From contig CALFJG010000023.1 in assembly GCA_937877625.1 (NCBI GenBank), forward strand, positions 3,316 to 67,315: a stretch of 64,000 nucleotides of DNA, written 5' to 3'. The stretch comes from an uncultured Prevotellaceae bacterium (lineage in GTDB: Bacteria; Bacteroidota; Bacteroidia; Bacteroidales; Bacteroidaceae). The notes under the pieces were generated by a model. That model worked only from the letters and a program-made list of their open reading frames with translations. It made no database searches and had not been told where the DNA came from. Made by a program: the position numbers and the translations under genes. This document shows, one piece after another, positions 18,334 to 27,164 of this stretch; positions within the stretch are counted from its first letter, which is position 1, and each line of letters starts with the position of its first letter.

Positions 18334-19057
18334 AGAAATGAACGCATACTATCAAAAGAGTCAGCACTTTCAAGAGAGGTTGAAAGAATACGCCTGCAAC
18401 ATCTTCAAAACCTATGGACGCGAACTCGTGCTTAGGCTTGAGGAGTATAACCTCTTGCAGAACAAGCACAACTGCATAGAATCCTCCACGGCTATTGGCT
18501 TTGTGCTGGAAGAGTTTCTTGTGTCGAAACTTGAAATGTACACGCACTGCTGTGACGCGGAGGAATACCGCATAGACCGCTTCGTCGGCGCGACGGCAAG
18601 CGAGAGTTATGACTGCTTCTCTGTCAAGGATGGCACGAAGTTTATGGTGAACGTGAAGTGCGAGAAAGGTAGGGCAGCAAATAATGCCGTTGCCGCCATC
18701 CAGCAACTCCACCGCAACTATTGCCTTGAAGAGCCACAGCAGGAAAAATCATTTATTCTGCTAAAAGTAAAGTACGAAATACGCGATGCCTACGAGGATT
18801 CCGAAGATCGACGTGCAAAGCCACGCCACCTTTATATAAAAGACATAGAAACCTACAGCCTTGAAGAAGTGGACTTTTCTGAAGGACACAGACAGGACAA
18901 TCGCAGTTGGTCACAGGCAGGCGCAGCGACGCGAAACAACGGACGTTTGCAAATTTCTTCACATTTCCGAGAGGAACACAAAATGCCCATTGAAAAGATT
19001 TCCTACAAAACAACTTTTGCGCAGTTAAACGCACTTGTGGCAAACAACAAGAAATAA
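18326..19057 (+). CDS. Putative type II restriction endonuclease
   Basis: 243 residues from the ATG at 18326, which overlaps the methyltransferase stop (ATGAATAG). An alternative ATG lies at 18338. No family is recognised with certainty. Residues 90-115 look like a PD-(D/E)xK nuclease core: 'ASESYDCF' with Asp96, then a strand 'KFMVNVKCEKG' with Lys111 and Glu113-Lys114. The expected acidic residue before V-K is Asn, so the assignment rests partly on position. Translational coupling to a C5-methyltransferase strongly suggests it is the cognate nuclease. Alternatively it is a controller or accessory protein. Confidence 0.65.
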   Translation: MNREMNAYYQKSQHFQERLKEYACNIFKTYGRELVLRLEEYNLLQNKHNCIESSTAIGFVLEEFLVSKLEMYTHCCDAEEYRIDRFVGATASESYDCFSVKDGTKFMVNVKCEKGRAANNAVAAIQQLHRNYCLEEPQQEKSFILLKVKYEIRDAYEDSEDRRAKPRHLYIKDIETYSLEEVDFSEGHRQDNRSWSQAGAATRNNGRLQISSHFREEHKMPIEKISYKTTFAQLNALVANNKK

Positions 19058-19489
19058 GCACGCAACACATTTTTATTATTATTTTAGACACCCCACCGAG
19101 TGCCGCCTTTCTTTTTCTCCGAACTGTGATATCAGGAGAGCCTAACGCCCCCGTGCGTGCCTTTTCAACTTGATTTAACAACCGTTTTCCCGCAAAAGCG
19201 TCCCGCAATCACACGGCATCGGCAGCTATCATCTGCGAGGCGGGGACACAGCTGTCGGTGCTGCAGTTCCTCCTCGAGGATTGGCGGATAGACGCGAGGG
19301 TGGTGCTCTGATGCCGCCTGCGCTCGTGGACAGACAAGAGCGGCGCGAGCGTATTTTTATTTTGAACGCAAAGGGGGGAGCGAAGAAGTCGCCGCAAAAC
19401 GTTCACGCTGCAAGTTGTGGCGCAAGTTATTACTACAGAAGCGGCAAATAATCCTTATAATTATCGTAAATTTGCAGGCGGAAAAAGGT
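19058..19489. other. Intergenic segment between nuclease and second methyltransferase, possible gene remnant
   Basis: 432 bp with no convincing intact gene. One plus-strand frame at ~19211-19312 reads 'AIICEAGTQLSVLQFLLEDW' and then 'RIDARVVL' before a stop. It looks protein-like but has no start or recognised family, so it may be the tail of a lost gene. A TAAATTTG box (19467-19474) near the right end is probably the -7 element of the next gene. Confidence 0.4.
19467..19474 (+). promoter_or_regulatory. -7 element for the second methyltransferase
   Basis: TAAATTTG matches TAnnTTTG and lies only 15 nt before the ATG at 19490, implying a very short leader. No clear -33. Confidence 0.5.
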
Positions 19490-20791
19490 ATGGAAAATAT
19501 AAAAACCAACATAGACGCACAGATTACATTACGAGAAGTACTGGGAAACAAACGCTTCCGCCTGCAAATCTACGGCTCTTCCGCTGTAACCGATGAAGGA
19601 GTTATGCCGTTTGAGGAGCAAATGGCTTATGTTACTCACTTCCTTCATAACAAAGATAAACCCGAAAGTAAATACTACCGTGAAAAAGCCGTATCACTAA
19701 TTCGGGACTTTATTGCTACAAAGTACGGCACGGATACCGCAGATGATTGTTTATGGGAATCTCCTGTGCAATATAATCTGTTTCCTGACATTTTCAGAGT
19801 TCCTTTCCCTGCTCCTAAAAATAGCGAGTTTACGTTTATAGACTTATTTGCTGGTATTGGTGGATTCCGTATTCCTGCACAATGGGAAAACGGACGTTGC
19901 GTATTTTCATCGGAATTTAACACCCACGCCCAAAAGGTATATTATGCCAATTACGGAGAAGTACCGTTTGGAGACATCACAAAAATTCCTGTTGAGCGTA
20001 TTCCAGAACACGACGTTCTTACTGCAGGTTTTCCCTGTCAGCCGTTCAGTATATCGGGTAAGATGCGTGGGTTTGAAGACACACGCGGCACACTGATATA
20101 CAACGTTTTCAAAATCATTGAGGCTAAGCAACCAAAAGTTGTATTTCTTGAAAACGTGAAACACCTTGTCTATCACGACGGCGGCAATACACTGCGAACC
20201 ATTCTTGAAGGACTAAACACTCTCGGTTACAAGACAAGCTGGAAAGTCCTAAACGCTTCCGACTTTGGTGTAGCGCAAAACCGCGAACGTATCATAATCA
20301 TAGGCAACAAAGAGCGGGTATTTAATTTCTCCCGTGTAGAACGCAAACCGCGTGTAATGTTAAAAGAGGTTCTGGAAAAGGATACAGGACAGTTTGAGTA
20401 TATGACAGAACCATATACACTATTTTCCGAATACACCTTGCAACCATCAGGGCTTATTTTCGTTGGCTACCGCAACAAGGCTATTCGTAAAGCAGGCGTG
20501 CGGCCAGGTACAGAACACCTATCGCGTGTTCACAAACAGCCTAACCGCATTTATTCATCCGAAGGCGTGCATCCAGCCTTACCGTCGCAGGAATCGTCTG
20601 GGCGTTTTTGGATCTTGGATAAAGAGCGTGTACGCAAACTCACCATAGGAGAGTGTTATCGCATCATGGGCTTCCCCGATGAGTTTATACGCGATACCAA
20701 CCTTGGCGAAGAATACAGACAGATAGGAAATTCTGTCTGTGTACCGATGATTCACGCTATCATTAAACAAATAAAAGAACAAATGCTATGA
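19490..20791 (+). CDS. Second DNA (cytosine-5) methyltransferase
   Basis: 433 residues from the ATG at 19490; the frame is open from 19415, but this ATG follows a -7 box and a purine-rich stretch. Motif I 'FIDLFAGIGGFRIPAQ', motif IV with Cys183 in AGFPCQPFS, motif VI 'ENVKHLVYH', motif VIII 'QNRERIIIIG', motif X 'QIGNSVCVPMIHAI'. The ~100-residue N-terminal extension is not recognised. It is clearly different in sequence from the methyltransferase at 17101, with a different target-recognition region and a more AT-rich composition. Two C5 enzymes beside one nuclease fit a system with an asymmetric target site, or two units joined by transfer. Confidence 0.93.
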   Translation: MENIKTNIDAQITLREVLGNKRFRLQIYGSSAVTDEGVMPFEEQMAYVTHFLHNKDKPESKYYREKAVSLIRDFIATKYGTDTADDCLWESPVQYNLFPDIFRVPFPAPKNSEFTFIDLFAGIGGFRIPAQWENGRCVFSSEFNTHAQKVYYANYGEVPFGDITKIPVERIPEHDVLTAGFPCQPFSISGKMRGFEDTRGTLIYNVFKIIEAKQPKVVFLENVKHLVYHDGGNTLRTILEGLNTLGYKTSWKVLNASDFGVAQNRERIIIIGNKERVFNFSRVERKPRVMLKEVLEKDTGQFEYMTEPYTLFSEYTLQPSGLIFVGYRNKAIRKAGVRPGTEHLSRVHKQPNRIYSSEGVHPALPSQESSGRFWILDKERVRKLTIGECYRIMGFPDEFIRDTNLGEEYRQIGNSVCVPMIHAIIKQIKEQML

Positions 20792-20856
20792 TAGAAGATA
20801 TCCGATAGTGACGTTTACACAATTTAGCACGCGCCATATATAAGCGGTTTATGCAT

Positions 20857-20895
20857 ACGAAGAATGGCTACGCCCGGGGCGTAGCCATTCTTCGT
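20857..20895. terminator. Long perfect hairpin between convergent genes
   Basis: ACGAAGAATGGCTACGC and its exact complement form a 17-bp perfect stem, extendable into the loop, between the methyltransferase and the minus-strand M16 peptidase. No T-tract on either side; most likely a bidirectional end signal. Confidence 0.65.
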
Positions 20896-20923
20896 GAGGG
20901 ATGTATGGTCTGCCGATGCTTAA

Positions 20924-23719
20924 TCAGGGAAGCATGACGATTGTAGCACAGTTATTGTCCAGAAGCAGGTGTCGACGAACGAATAATTGAATATCCTCGG
21001 AAGTGATACTGCGTTGCACCTCTTCGTAACCGGTGTGCGTGTCGCGTCCATAGCGCGTTAGGGCACGTATAGCACCTTCCCAGTAGTTGTTCTCGCGCTG
21101 GTTGTCGGCATAGGTCTTGACGTTGTAGTTCACCGCCTTTTCTATCTCATCCGTTGTCACACCATTGACAACAATATCGTCTATGCCTTGACGCATCAAG
21201 ATTAGAGCACTGTCGGCTTTCTCGGGTTTCACCGGGCAAATGGTCTGCATAGAGTATTGCTCGCGCAGCCCTATTTCAAGGTCGGCACGGGTGTGTACGC
21301 TATAGGCCATACTACCTTCCTCGCGAATGCTCTTCAGATAACGCTGCGAGAGTATTTGTCCGAGTACGTCAACTATAGCAGCATCGCGCAGCGTCCATTC
21401 TTGGTTGCCGTGCCATACTTGAATGATATAACTCTTTGGTGTCTCCATTTCGCGTGTAAAACGATTGACGTGTACGCCGTCAACAATGCTTAGTTCCTGT
21501 TCGGGGCGTAGCTCACGCTTTTCAACGCCTGGCAGCGAGGCCAAATAGGTTTCGCAGAAGAGGCGGAGGGAATCTACATCAAAGTTGCCGGTGAAATAGA
21601 AATCAAAGTCGCCAGGTGAGTTGAAGCGTTCACTATATATACGCCGCATCGTCTGGAAATCGGCATTGTCGAGGTCGTCGGCTTTGATAGGTTTCGCAAA
21701 GGGATGATTGGCATATAAAGTAGAAATAATCGTGTCGCTCAGTGCTGTCTCCGGTACACGCTCTGCAGCCTCGAGTTGGTGGCGGCGCGAAGTGATGGCG
21801 CGTGTGTAACTCTCTACGTCGTTGCCCGGTGCGGTGAAGTGCAGATAGAGCAGCTCGAAGAAGGTACGTAAGTCTTTGGGTGTGGAAGAGCCATCAAGAG
21901 CCTCTCCTGTGGCGGAGAGAGTGGAGCCGAGTTTCACTTGCTTGCCGCTGAGAGCCTTCTGGAGCTCGGTAGCACTGAAAGCTCCGAGGCCTGCTTCGTC
22001 CACGATGTCGGTGGTCAAGCGAGCGTTGAGTACATCAGCGGGTTTCACGGCTTGCAGACCGCCGAAGCTACGCGCACCGAAGACCACCTGACTCTCGTTG
22101 AAATCAGTTTTCTTGAAATAAACGACAGCCCCATTAGATAGTTTCCACTGCGAATAACCAAAGGCCGAAGGCTCTTCGCTAACGATGCGTCCGGGTGTGG
22201 GGAGTTGGGCTACAAGAGGCTCGTTGCGCACGTTATCCACATAAGCCTCAACGTTGGCAACACGCGCGGCAGCCACGGCACCTTTGAGTGCTTCGGCAGC
22301 GGGTACAGCGATATCGTCCTTCTCGGGATAAAGGGCGAACACCACAAAGTTCTTATCTATGCTCTCAACAAGGCCTTTAACCATCTCGTTGAGCATTTCG
22401 TGACCGAGCTGTTGCGCTAAGACTTGATAGATTTGATACTCCGTCGCAATATCGGAGAGCGGCTTATTGTCGAGGAAGGCACGCACATAGCGATTGACAA
22501 AATAACTGTTCTGCTGCTTATCGCGGTTGTCGTATTGTTTCTCTAATTGGCTGAGGTATTCTTGCTTCGCGCGGTCGAGCTCGCTCGGTGTGAGTCCGAA
22601 CCGACGTATGCGCTCCACCTCTATCATAACAGCCTCGGTAGCCTCTACGTCAAGACCGGGCTTCGGCATAACAAATATATGGAAGGCATCCATTGTTTTG
22701 CTCACGAGATACTCTCCATCGTAGCACCCTGCGTTGAGGTACGGGCAGTCGGGTTTTTGTGCCAACTCTTCAAAACGCGCGTTAATGGCTTCCTCTATCA
22801 CGTTGCTGGCATAGTTCATCGCCAGATAGGCCACGGTGTTCGACACCTCCCGTGGCAAAGGCTCATGCTTAAACATCAGCATTATCATAGGCTGCGCCTG
22901 CTCTTTATCTTTATCTACCACATAGATAGCCTCGTCATTGTCGGGTACGGGATAGTCCACGTAGGGCTCTGGATTAGCAGGGTTTTGTATATCGCCGAAG
23001 AGGCTTATGACCTTTTGCTCCACCTCATCGACGTTGATGTCGCCGACAACAATAATGCCTTGCAACTCTGGGCGATACCAGCGGTGGTAGTAGGCACGCA
23101 ACGTGTCGTAAGGACAACCATCAACCACGCTCATCAGTCCGATGGGAAAGCGGCGGCCATAACGTGAGTTGGGATAGAGCGTTTCTAAGTTACGCTCGTA
23201 CATACGCATTGAGCCGCTACTACGCAAGCGCCACTCTTCGTGTATCACACCGCGCTCTTTATCAATCTCTTCAGCCTCAAGCAGTACAGAGTTCGACCAG
23301 TCGTGCAGGATAAGCAAACAGGAATCTACGTGTCCCGGAGTAACCGGCACGTTGTCGATATTATAAACCGTCTCATCGGTACCCGTGTAGGCATTGAGTT
23401 CGCCGCCGAAGTTAATGCCGATGCTCTGTAAATACTCTGTCACGCTGTTGCCCGGGAAATGTGCCGTGCCGTTGAAACACATGTGCTCCAAGAAGTGGGC
23501 GAGGCCACGCTGGCTCTCCTCCTCCTGCACGCTGCCCACACGCTGGGCGATGTAGAAGTTGGCGCGATTTTTTGGCAATTCGTTGTGACGTATGTAGTAC
23601 GTCAGACCATTAGGCAGTTTACCCGTGCGAACGTCTGGGTCGGCAGGCAACTCTGGGACTTGCTGTGCCTGCAATGCAAGCAACGGTAGCAGCAATAAGA
23701 ATAAAAGAATTCTTCTCAT
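20924..23719 (-). CDS. Secreted M16 family zinc peptidase (PqqL/insulinase type)
   Basis: 931 residues from the ATG at 23719, which begins a signal peptide (MRRILLFLLLLPLLALQAQ). The frame is open to 23788, but the promoter lies in that part. The inverted zinc motif HFLEH is at 75-79, with the distal glutamate in 'KERGVIHEEWR'. Two M16 halves follow, the second starting near 'PSAFGYSQWKLSNGAVVYF', and the protein is of full length for the two-domain family. It probably degrades peptides in the periplasm. It has its own promoter and no operon partner. Confidence 0.93.
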   Translation of the reverse strand: MRRILLFLLLLPLLALQAQQVPELPADPDVRTGKLPNGLTYYIRHNELPKNRANFYIAQRVGSVQEEESQRGLAHFLEHMCFNGTAHFPGNSVTEYLQSIGINFGGELNAYTGTDETVYNIDNVPVTPGHVDSCLLILHDWSNSVLLEAEEIDKERGVIHEEWRLRSSGSMRMYERNLETLYPNSRYGRRFPIGLMSVVDGCPYDTLRAYYHRWYRPELQGIIVVGDINVDEVEQKVISLFGDIQNPANPEPYVDYPVPDNDEAIYVVDKDKEQAQPMIMLMFKHEPLPREVSNTVAYLAMNYASNVIEEAINARFEELAQKPDCPYLNAGCYDGEYLVSKTMDAFHIFVMPKPGLDVEATEAVMIEVERIRRFGLTPSELDRAKQEYLSQLEKQYDNRDKQQNSYFVNRYVRAFLDNKPLSDIATEYQIYQVLAQQLGHEMLNEMVKGLVESIDKNFVVFALYPEKDDIAVPAAEALKGAVAAARVANVEAYVDNVRNEPLVAQLPTPGRIVSEEPSAFGYSQWKLSNGAVVYFKKTDFNESQVVFGARSFGGLQAVKPADVLNARLTTDIVDEAGLGAFSATELQKALSGKQVKLGSTLSATGEALDGSSTPKDLRTFFELLYLHFTAPGNDVESYTRAITSRRHQLEAAERVPETALSDTIISTLYANHPFAKPIKADDLDNADFQTMRRIYSERFNSPGDFDFYFTGNFDVDSLRLFCETYLASLPGVEKRELRPEQELSIVDGVHVNRFTREMETPKSYIIQVWHGNQEWTLRDAAIVDVLGQILSQRYLKSIREEGSMAYSVHTRADLEIGLREQYSMQTICPVKPEKADSALILMRQGIDDIVVNGVTTDEIEKAVNYNVKTYADNQRENNYWEGAIRALTRYGRDTHTGYEEVQRSITSEDIQLFVRRHLLLDNNCATIVMLP

Positions 23720-23757
23720 AGCTATAAAATCTAATTGAAAAAAGTTTGTTTCGTCTG

Positions 23758-23789
23758 CAAAAGTAACATTTCTTGAACTTTGAAACAAA
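23758..23789 (-). promoter_or_regulatory. Promoter of the M16 peptidase gene
   Basis: On the minus strand TTTG (23789-23786), 20-nt gap, TACTTTTG (23765-23758): an exact consensus promoter, which supports the start at 23719. Confidence 0.75.
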
Positions 23790-24285
23790 ATTATTTAGGA
23801 CACTATTGGCTTTTTTACATAAGGTGTTAAAGAAATGGAGGATAACGCTTAGCATTGCAAGTAGAAAACACTAATCCTTAAGTTATAAGCGCAATATCAC
23901 TCAGACGTCGGTGGAGCTACCTGCAGCGAGTGTCGCTCACGGGGAGCAACCAGCGAAGGCGGGATAGCCACCTGATAGAGGCTGCGGAAAACACGGAGGG
24001 CAAAGGTCGGGAGAGGAAACTCGTGTTTCCGAAGATGCCAACGGACTATAAACCATTGCCAACGGTGATGGCCAAGACACGGGGTAAATCACCAGAGGGC
24101 GTTGACTTGGACAAAGCACTTGAAGAACGTTGGCAGGAATGAGCAAGATAAAAGCGTTGATAGCCTCTAACATCCTGCTTGCCCACTTCTCCCATCGCGA
24201 GGGCTTCTATTAGGATACCGCCGCCGTATTCTCGTTGTCCTTTCAAGAACTTCACACTACTTCCGAAACAAAAATAAAAAAACAA

Positions 24286-24420
24286 AGTCCGATGGTGTTT
24301 AAACAAAGTCCGACCGCGTTCAGACATACTCCTTTTGGTTTTAAAATCGAGTGCTTTGATTTTAAAATCAAGCCGATTGATTTTAAAATCAAAGGCTTTG
24401 ATTTTAAAATCAAAAGGACT
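24286..24420. repeat. 21-bp-period palindrome array, copy B
   Basis: Two 21-nt units start AGTCCGA (24286, 24307). A degenerate palindrome follows at 24335-24350, then three perfect TTGATTTTAAAATCAA units at 24356, 24377 and 24398. Spacers are GTGCT, GCCGA and AGGCT. The right flank to ~24510 resembles the right flank of copy C. Confidence 0.9.
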
Positions 24421-24553
24421 AAGTTTTTACCCCGCCCGATGATGCTTAAAATCCGTCCGAAAAATTTTCTCTTTCGCGCCTTTGCACGCCTAAAGTTGAT
24501 GATACGGTAAGACTTGTGGGAGCGCAGTCAGCTGGTAGTGCAGGCTGGTGGCC

Positions 24554-24590
24554 CAAAATGATGCACACGAGCCGCCTGCGCTCCGACAGG
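24554..24590. repeat. 37-bp GC-rich interspersed repeat, shared with 48.5 kb
   Basis: Core GAGCCGCCTGCGCTCCGACA. The 37-nt stretch matches 48529-48565 with only a few differences and lies at a similar distance to the right of the palindrome array in both places, so array and repeat belong to one larger element. Confidence 0.75.
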
Positions 24591-24692
24591 TGGCGCACAG
24601 CCCTCACTCTTATCCTACTTGCGAAACGTGAAAAAAATTTAGGACACTATTGGTTATCAATCCAAAAAGACGCGCCGCAAAGTTTGTTTTTG

Positions 24693-24700
24693 TACTTTTG
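24693..24700 (+). promoter_or_regulatory. Candidate -7 element upstream of the U32 gene
   Basis: TACTTTTG fits TAnnTTTG but lies ~230 nt before the ATG, implying a long leader with no recognised riboswitch. No clean -33. Confidence 0.4.
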
Positions 24701-24928
24701 CACCTTAGAAAGACAAGTTTTTTGTAGGTAAAGAAGTCAAGCCATTCTTAAAGGCGTGTCCTGTTAGTAATGTCGCTGTAAATTCTTTTGTAACCCACGT
24801 CTCTTTCGCCAACTTTGCCTTTGAGCCGTGCCTGCAGCACTTCGGCGAGAAAGAAGTCAAAGTTACCCGAAAAGAGCCTTAAAGCAATTCAGAGCTAATT
24901 GATAGCCCCCCTAAAAACAAGCCTCCCT

Positions 24929-26176
24929 ATGCACCCCAACGACTTTGAACTAATGGCTCCTGTGGGTTCCTTTGCTTCGCTCACGGCAGCAATTGCTGCA
25001 GGAGCCGATGCAGTATATTTCGGCGTAGAAAGCCTTAACATGCGGGCTCACTCCGCTAACCATTTTTCGCTCTCCGACCTAAAAGAGATTGTTGCGCGCG
25101 CCAAGGAGAGCGGCGTGAAGACCTATCTGACGGTGAACACGATTATTTACGATGCCGAACTGCCGCAGATGCACGCTATCTGCGATGCGGCAAAAGCGTC
25201 CGGGGTCAATGCGGTGATTGCTGCCGACATCAGCGTACTGACCTATTTGAGAAGCATCGGGATGGAAGCGCACCTATCTACCCAACTCAACATCTCAAAC
25301 CGCGAGGCACTGCGCTTCTATGCAGAGTATGCCGATGTGGTGGTGCTGGCACGCGAGCTCAACTTGGAGCAGGTGGCGGCGATACATCGCTTTATAGAAA
25401 CAGAACATATCTGCGGTCCCTCGGGCAAACCGCTACGCATAGAAATGTTCTGCCACGGTGCGCTGTGTATGGCGGTGAGTGGGAAGTGCTACCTCTCGCT
25501 CAACAACCTTGGCCACTCGGCCAACCGAGGCGAGTGCTTACAGGTGTGCCGCCGGGGATATACCGTACGCGACATAGAGAGCGGCACGGAACTCTCGGTG
25601 CAGAACAAATATATAATGAGTCCGAAAGACCTCAAGACAATAGGCTTCCTCGACCGTATGATGTCCGCCGGCGTGCGCGTCTTCAAAATAGAGGGACGAG
25701 CACGCCCTGCGGAATATGTCGCCACCGTCACGGCGTGCTACAAAGAGGCTATTGAGGCCGTCTGCGCAGGGACGTTCTCTACGGAACGCGTCAAGGCGTG
25801 GGACAAGCGTCTTGCCACGGTGTTCAACCGAGGTTTCTGGGACGGCTACTACCTCGGGCAACGTCTCGGCGAATGGAGCGAGGTATATGGCTCGGCAGCC
25901 ACGGAGCGCAAGATGTATGTAGGGCGCGGGCTGAAATACTTTTCCAAACTCGGCGTGGGCGAGTTTAAGATTGAGGCGGCAAGCATCGCTCAAGGCGACG
26001 ACCTATTACTCATTGGGCCCAGCACCGGTGCTGTACGCTTCCGCGCCGATGAAATCCACGGCGATGACGGCCCCATCGCCGTAGCACCACAAGGTGCTAC
26101 GGTAGCCATCGCCGTACCCACAAAAGTGCGCCCAAGCGATAAGTTATATAAGGTGTTAACCGTTTCAACGCGATAA
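24929..26176 (+). CDS. U32 peptidase-family RNA hydroxylation protein
   Basis: 415 residues from the ATG at 24929 (MHPNDFELMAPVGS); an upstream in-frame TTG at 24899 is unlikely. The TIM-barrel start 'ELMAPVGSFASLTAAIAAGA' is followed by the U32 signature 'MFCHGALCMAVSGKCYLS' and 'SANRGECLQVCRR', whose cysteines are proposed to bind an iron-sulphur cluster. Members TrhP and RlhA form 5-hydroxyuridine in tRNA or 5-hydroxycytidine in 23S rRNA. Length and the single U32 domain suit a TrhP-like tRNA role, though RlhA-like activity cannot be excluded. The ribF, CPBP and dusB genes follow on the same strand. Confidence 0.9.
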   Translation: MHPNDFELMAPVGSFASLTAAIAAGADAVYFGVESLNMRAHSANHFSLSDLKEIVARAKESGVKTYLTVNTIIYDAELPQMHAICDAAKASGVNAVIAADISVLTYLRSIGMEAHLSTQLNISNREALRFYAEYADVVVLARELNLEQVAAIHRFIETEHICGPSGKPLRIEMFCHGALCMAVSGKCYLSLNNLGHSANRGECLQVCRRGYTVRDIESGTELSVQNKYIMSPKDLKTIGFLDRMMSAGVRVFKIEGRARPAEYVATVTACYKEAIEAVCAGTFSTERVKAWDKRLATVFNRGFWDGYYLGQRLGEWSEVYGSAATERKMYVGRGLKYFSKLGVGEFKIEAASIAQGDDLLLIGPSTGAVRFRADEIHGDDGPIAVAPQGATVAIAVPTKVRPSDKLYKVLTVSTR

Positions 26177-26247
26177 GAGCCGAACGCGCAGCAAAGGTCC
26201 TATCATTCCTAAACCTCCGCCCCCGCAACTAACTTTTTACGAACAAA

Positions 26248-27156
26248 ATGCCTTTCTTCGCAACCATAGGTTTCTTCGACGGTGTCCACATAGGCCATCG
26301 CGCCTTGCTCTCCCAACTCCTTGCTGCGGCACACGAGGCGGAGATGGAGCCTATGGTGGTGACGTTCAACCGCCACCCGCGCGAGGTATTGGCACAGCAG
26401 AGCTCGGAAGATAGCAATGTCGCCGTGCCGATGTTGCTGACCACACTGCAAGAACGCCTTGCCCTGCTCCACGAGGCGGGAATAGCACACATCAAGGTAC
26501 TTGACTTCACACCCGCAATGGCACGCCTCAGTGCCTTTGAGTTTCTGCGCAATGTGTTGCGCCCGTTGGGGGTTCGCGGCTTGCTTATGGGTTTCAACCA
26601 CCGCTTTGGCAGTGACCATACCACCTCCTTCGCCGAAATATCAACCTTTGGTGCTGAGATGGGCATCAACGTAAAACGCGCCTTGCCGCTCTCGGGAGGC
26701 AACGACGTGAGTTCCACGCGGATACGCAGTGCCATTACCCTTGCGCAGATAGACGAGGCGAACGCCCTGCTCGGCCATCCCTTTATGCTTACAGGCCGTG
26801 TGGAGCACGGCAAACAGATAGGGCGTACTATTGGCTTCCCCACCGCTAACATCGCTTCCCCACCGCAAAAATTGCTGCCGGCCGAGGGTGTTTATTTCGG
26901 CACGGCACACAGCACACCTCTCGGAAAAAAACCACGCCGCGCAATAATAAACATCGGCACACGCCCCACCATAGAATTCGCCGGACAACGCACGATAGAA
27001 GCCCACGTCATAGGATTTAGCGGCAACTTATACGGCCAAGTGCTTACGCTCCGCTTCCTCCATTTTCATCGCCCGGAACAAACATTCCCCACCCTCGGCG
27101 CACTCCAAGCCCAGTTGCAGGCCGATGCTGAGGAGTGTAGGAAAAACAACTACTAA
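26248..27156 (+). CDS. ribF: Bifunctional riboflavin kinase / FAD synthetase
   Basis: 302 residues. The N-terminal adenylyltransferase domain has 'ATIGFFDGVHIGHRALL' (nucleotide-binding, HxGH) and 'FNHRFGSDH'. After 'SSTRIRSAI', the C-terminal riboflavin kinase domain starts 'GRVEHGKQIGRTIGFPTANI', with the GxPTAN signature, and ends in 'FLHFHRPEQTF'. It turns riboflavin into FMN and FAD. It lies 71 bp after the U32 gene and 8 bp before the CPBP gene, so it is part of a run of same-strand genes. FMN is the cofactor of the DusB enzyme encoded two genes downstream. Confidence 0.96.
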   Translation: MPFFATIGFFDGVHIGHRALLSQLLAAAHEAEMEPMVVTFNRHPREVLAQQSSEDSNVAVPMLLTTLQERLALLHEAGIAHIKVLDFTPAMARLSAFEFLRNVLRPLGVRGLLMGFNHRFGSDHTTSFAEISTFGAEMGINVKRALPLSGGNDVSSTRIRSAITLAQIDEANALLGHPFMLTGRVEHGKQIGRTIGFPTANIASPPQKLLPAEGVYFGTAHSTPLGKKPRRAIINIGTRPTIEFAGQRTIEAHVIGFSGNLYGQVLTLRFLHFHRPEQTFPTLGALQAQLQADAEECRKNNY

Positions 27157-27164
27157 CTACCCTT

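Larger units (their letters stand above)
23793..24653. other. Gene-poor segment bounded by 17-bp direct repeats
   Basis: The sequence ATTTAGGACACTATTGG occurs at 23793-23809 and 24637-24653 in the same orientation. Between them lie short open frames without recognisable products, for example one ending 'DLDKALEERWQE' at 24142, together with repeat array B and a GC-rich repeat at 24554-24590. I see no credible gene in this segment or up to 24928. Confidence 0.5.

Noticed and set aside
23930..24142. Small gene ending DLDKALEERWQE
   Set aside because: The end looks protein-like, but there is no recognised family or good upstream promoter, and it lies in a repeat-rich block. Left as unassigned sequence.
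24286..24420. Possible CRISPR array
   Set aside because: Spacers are only 5 bp and recur between loci, the repeats are perfect palindromes, and no cas gene is present.
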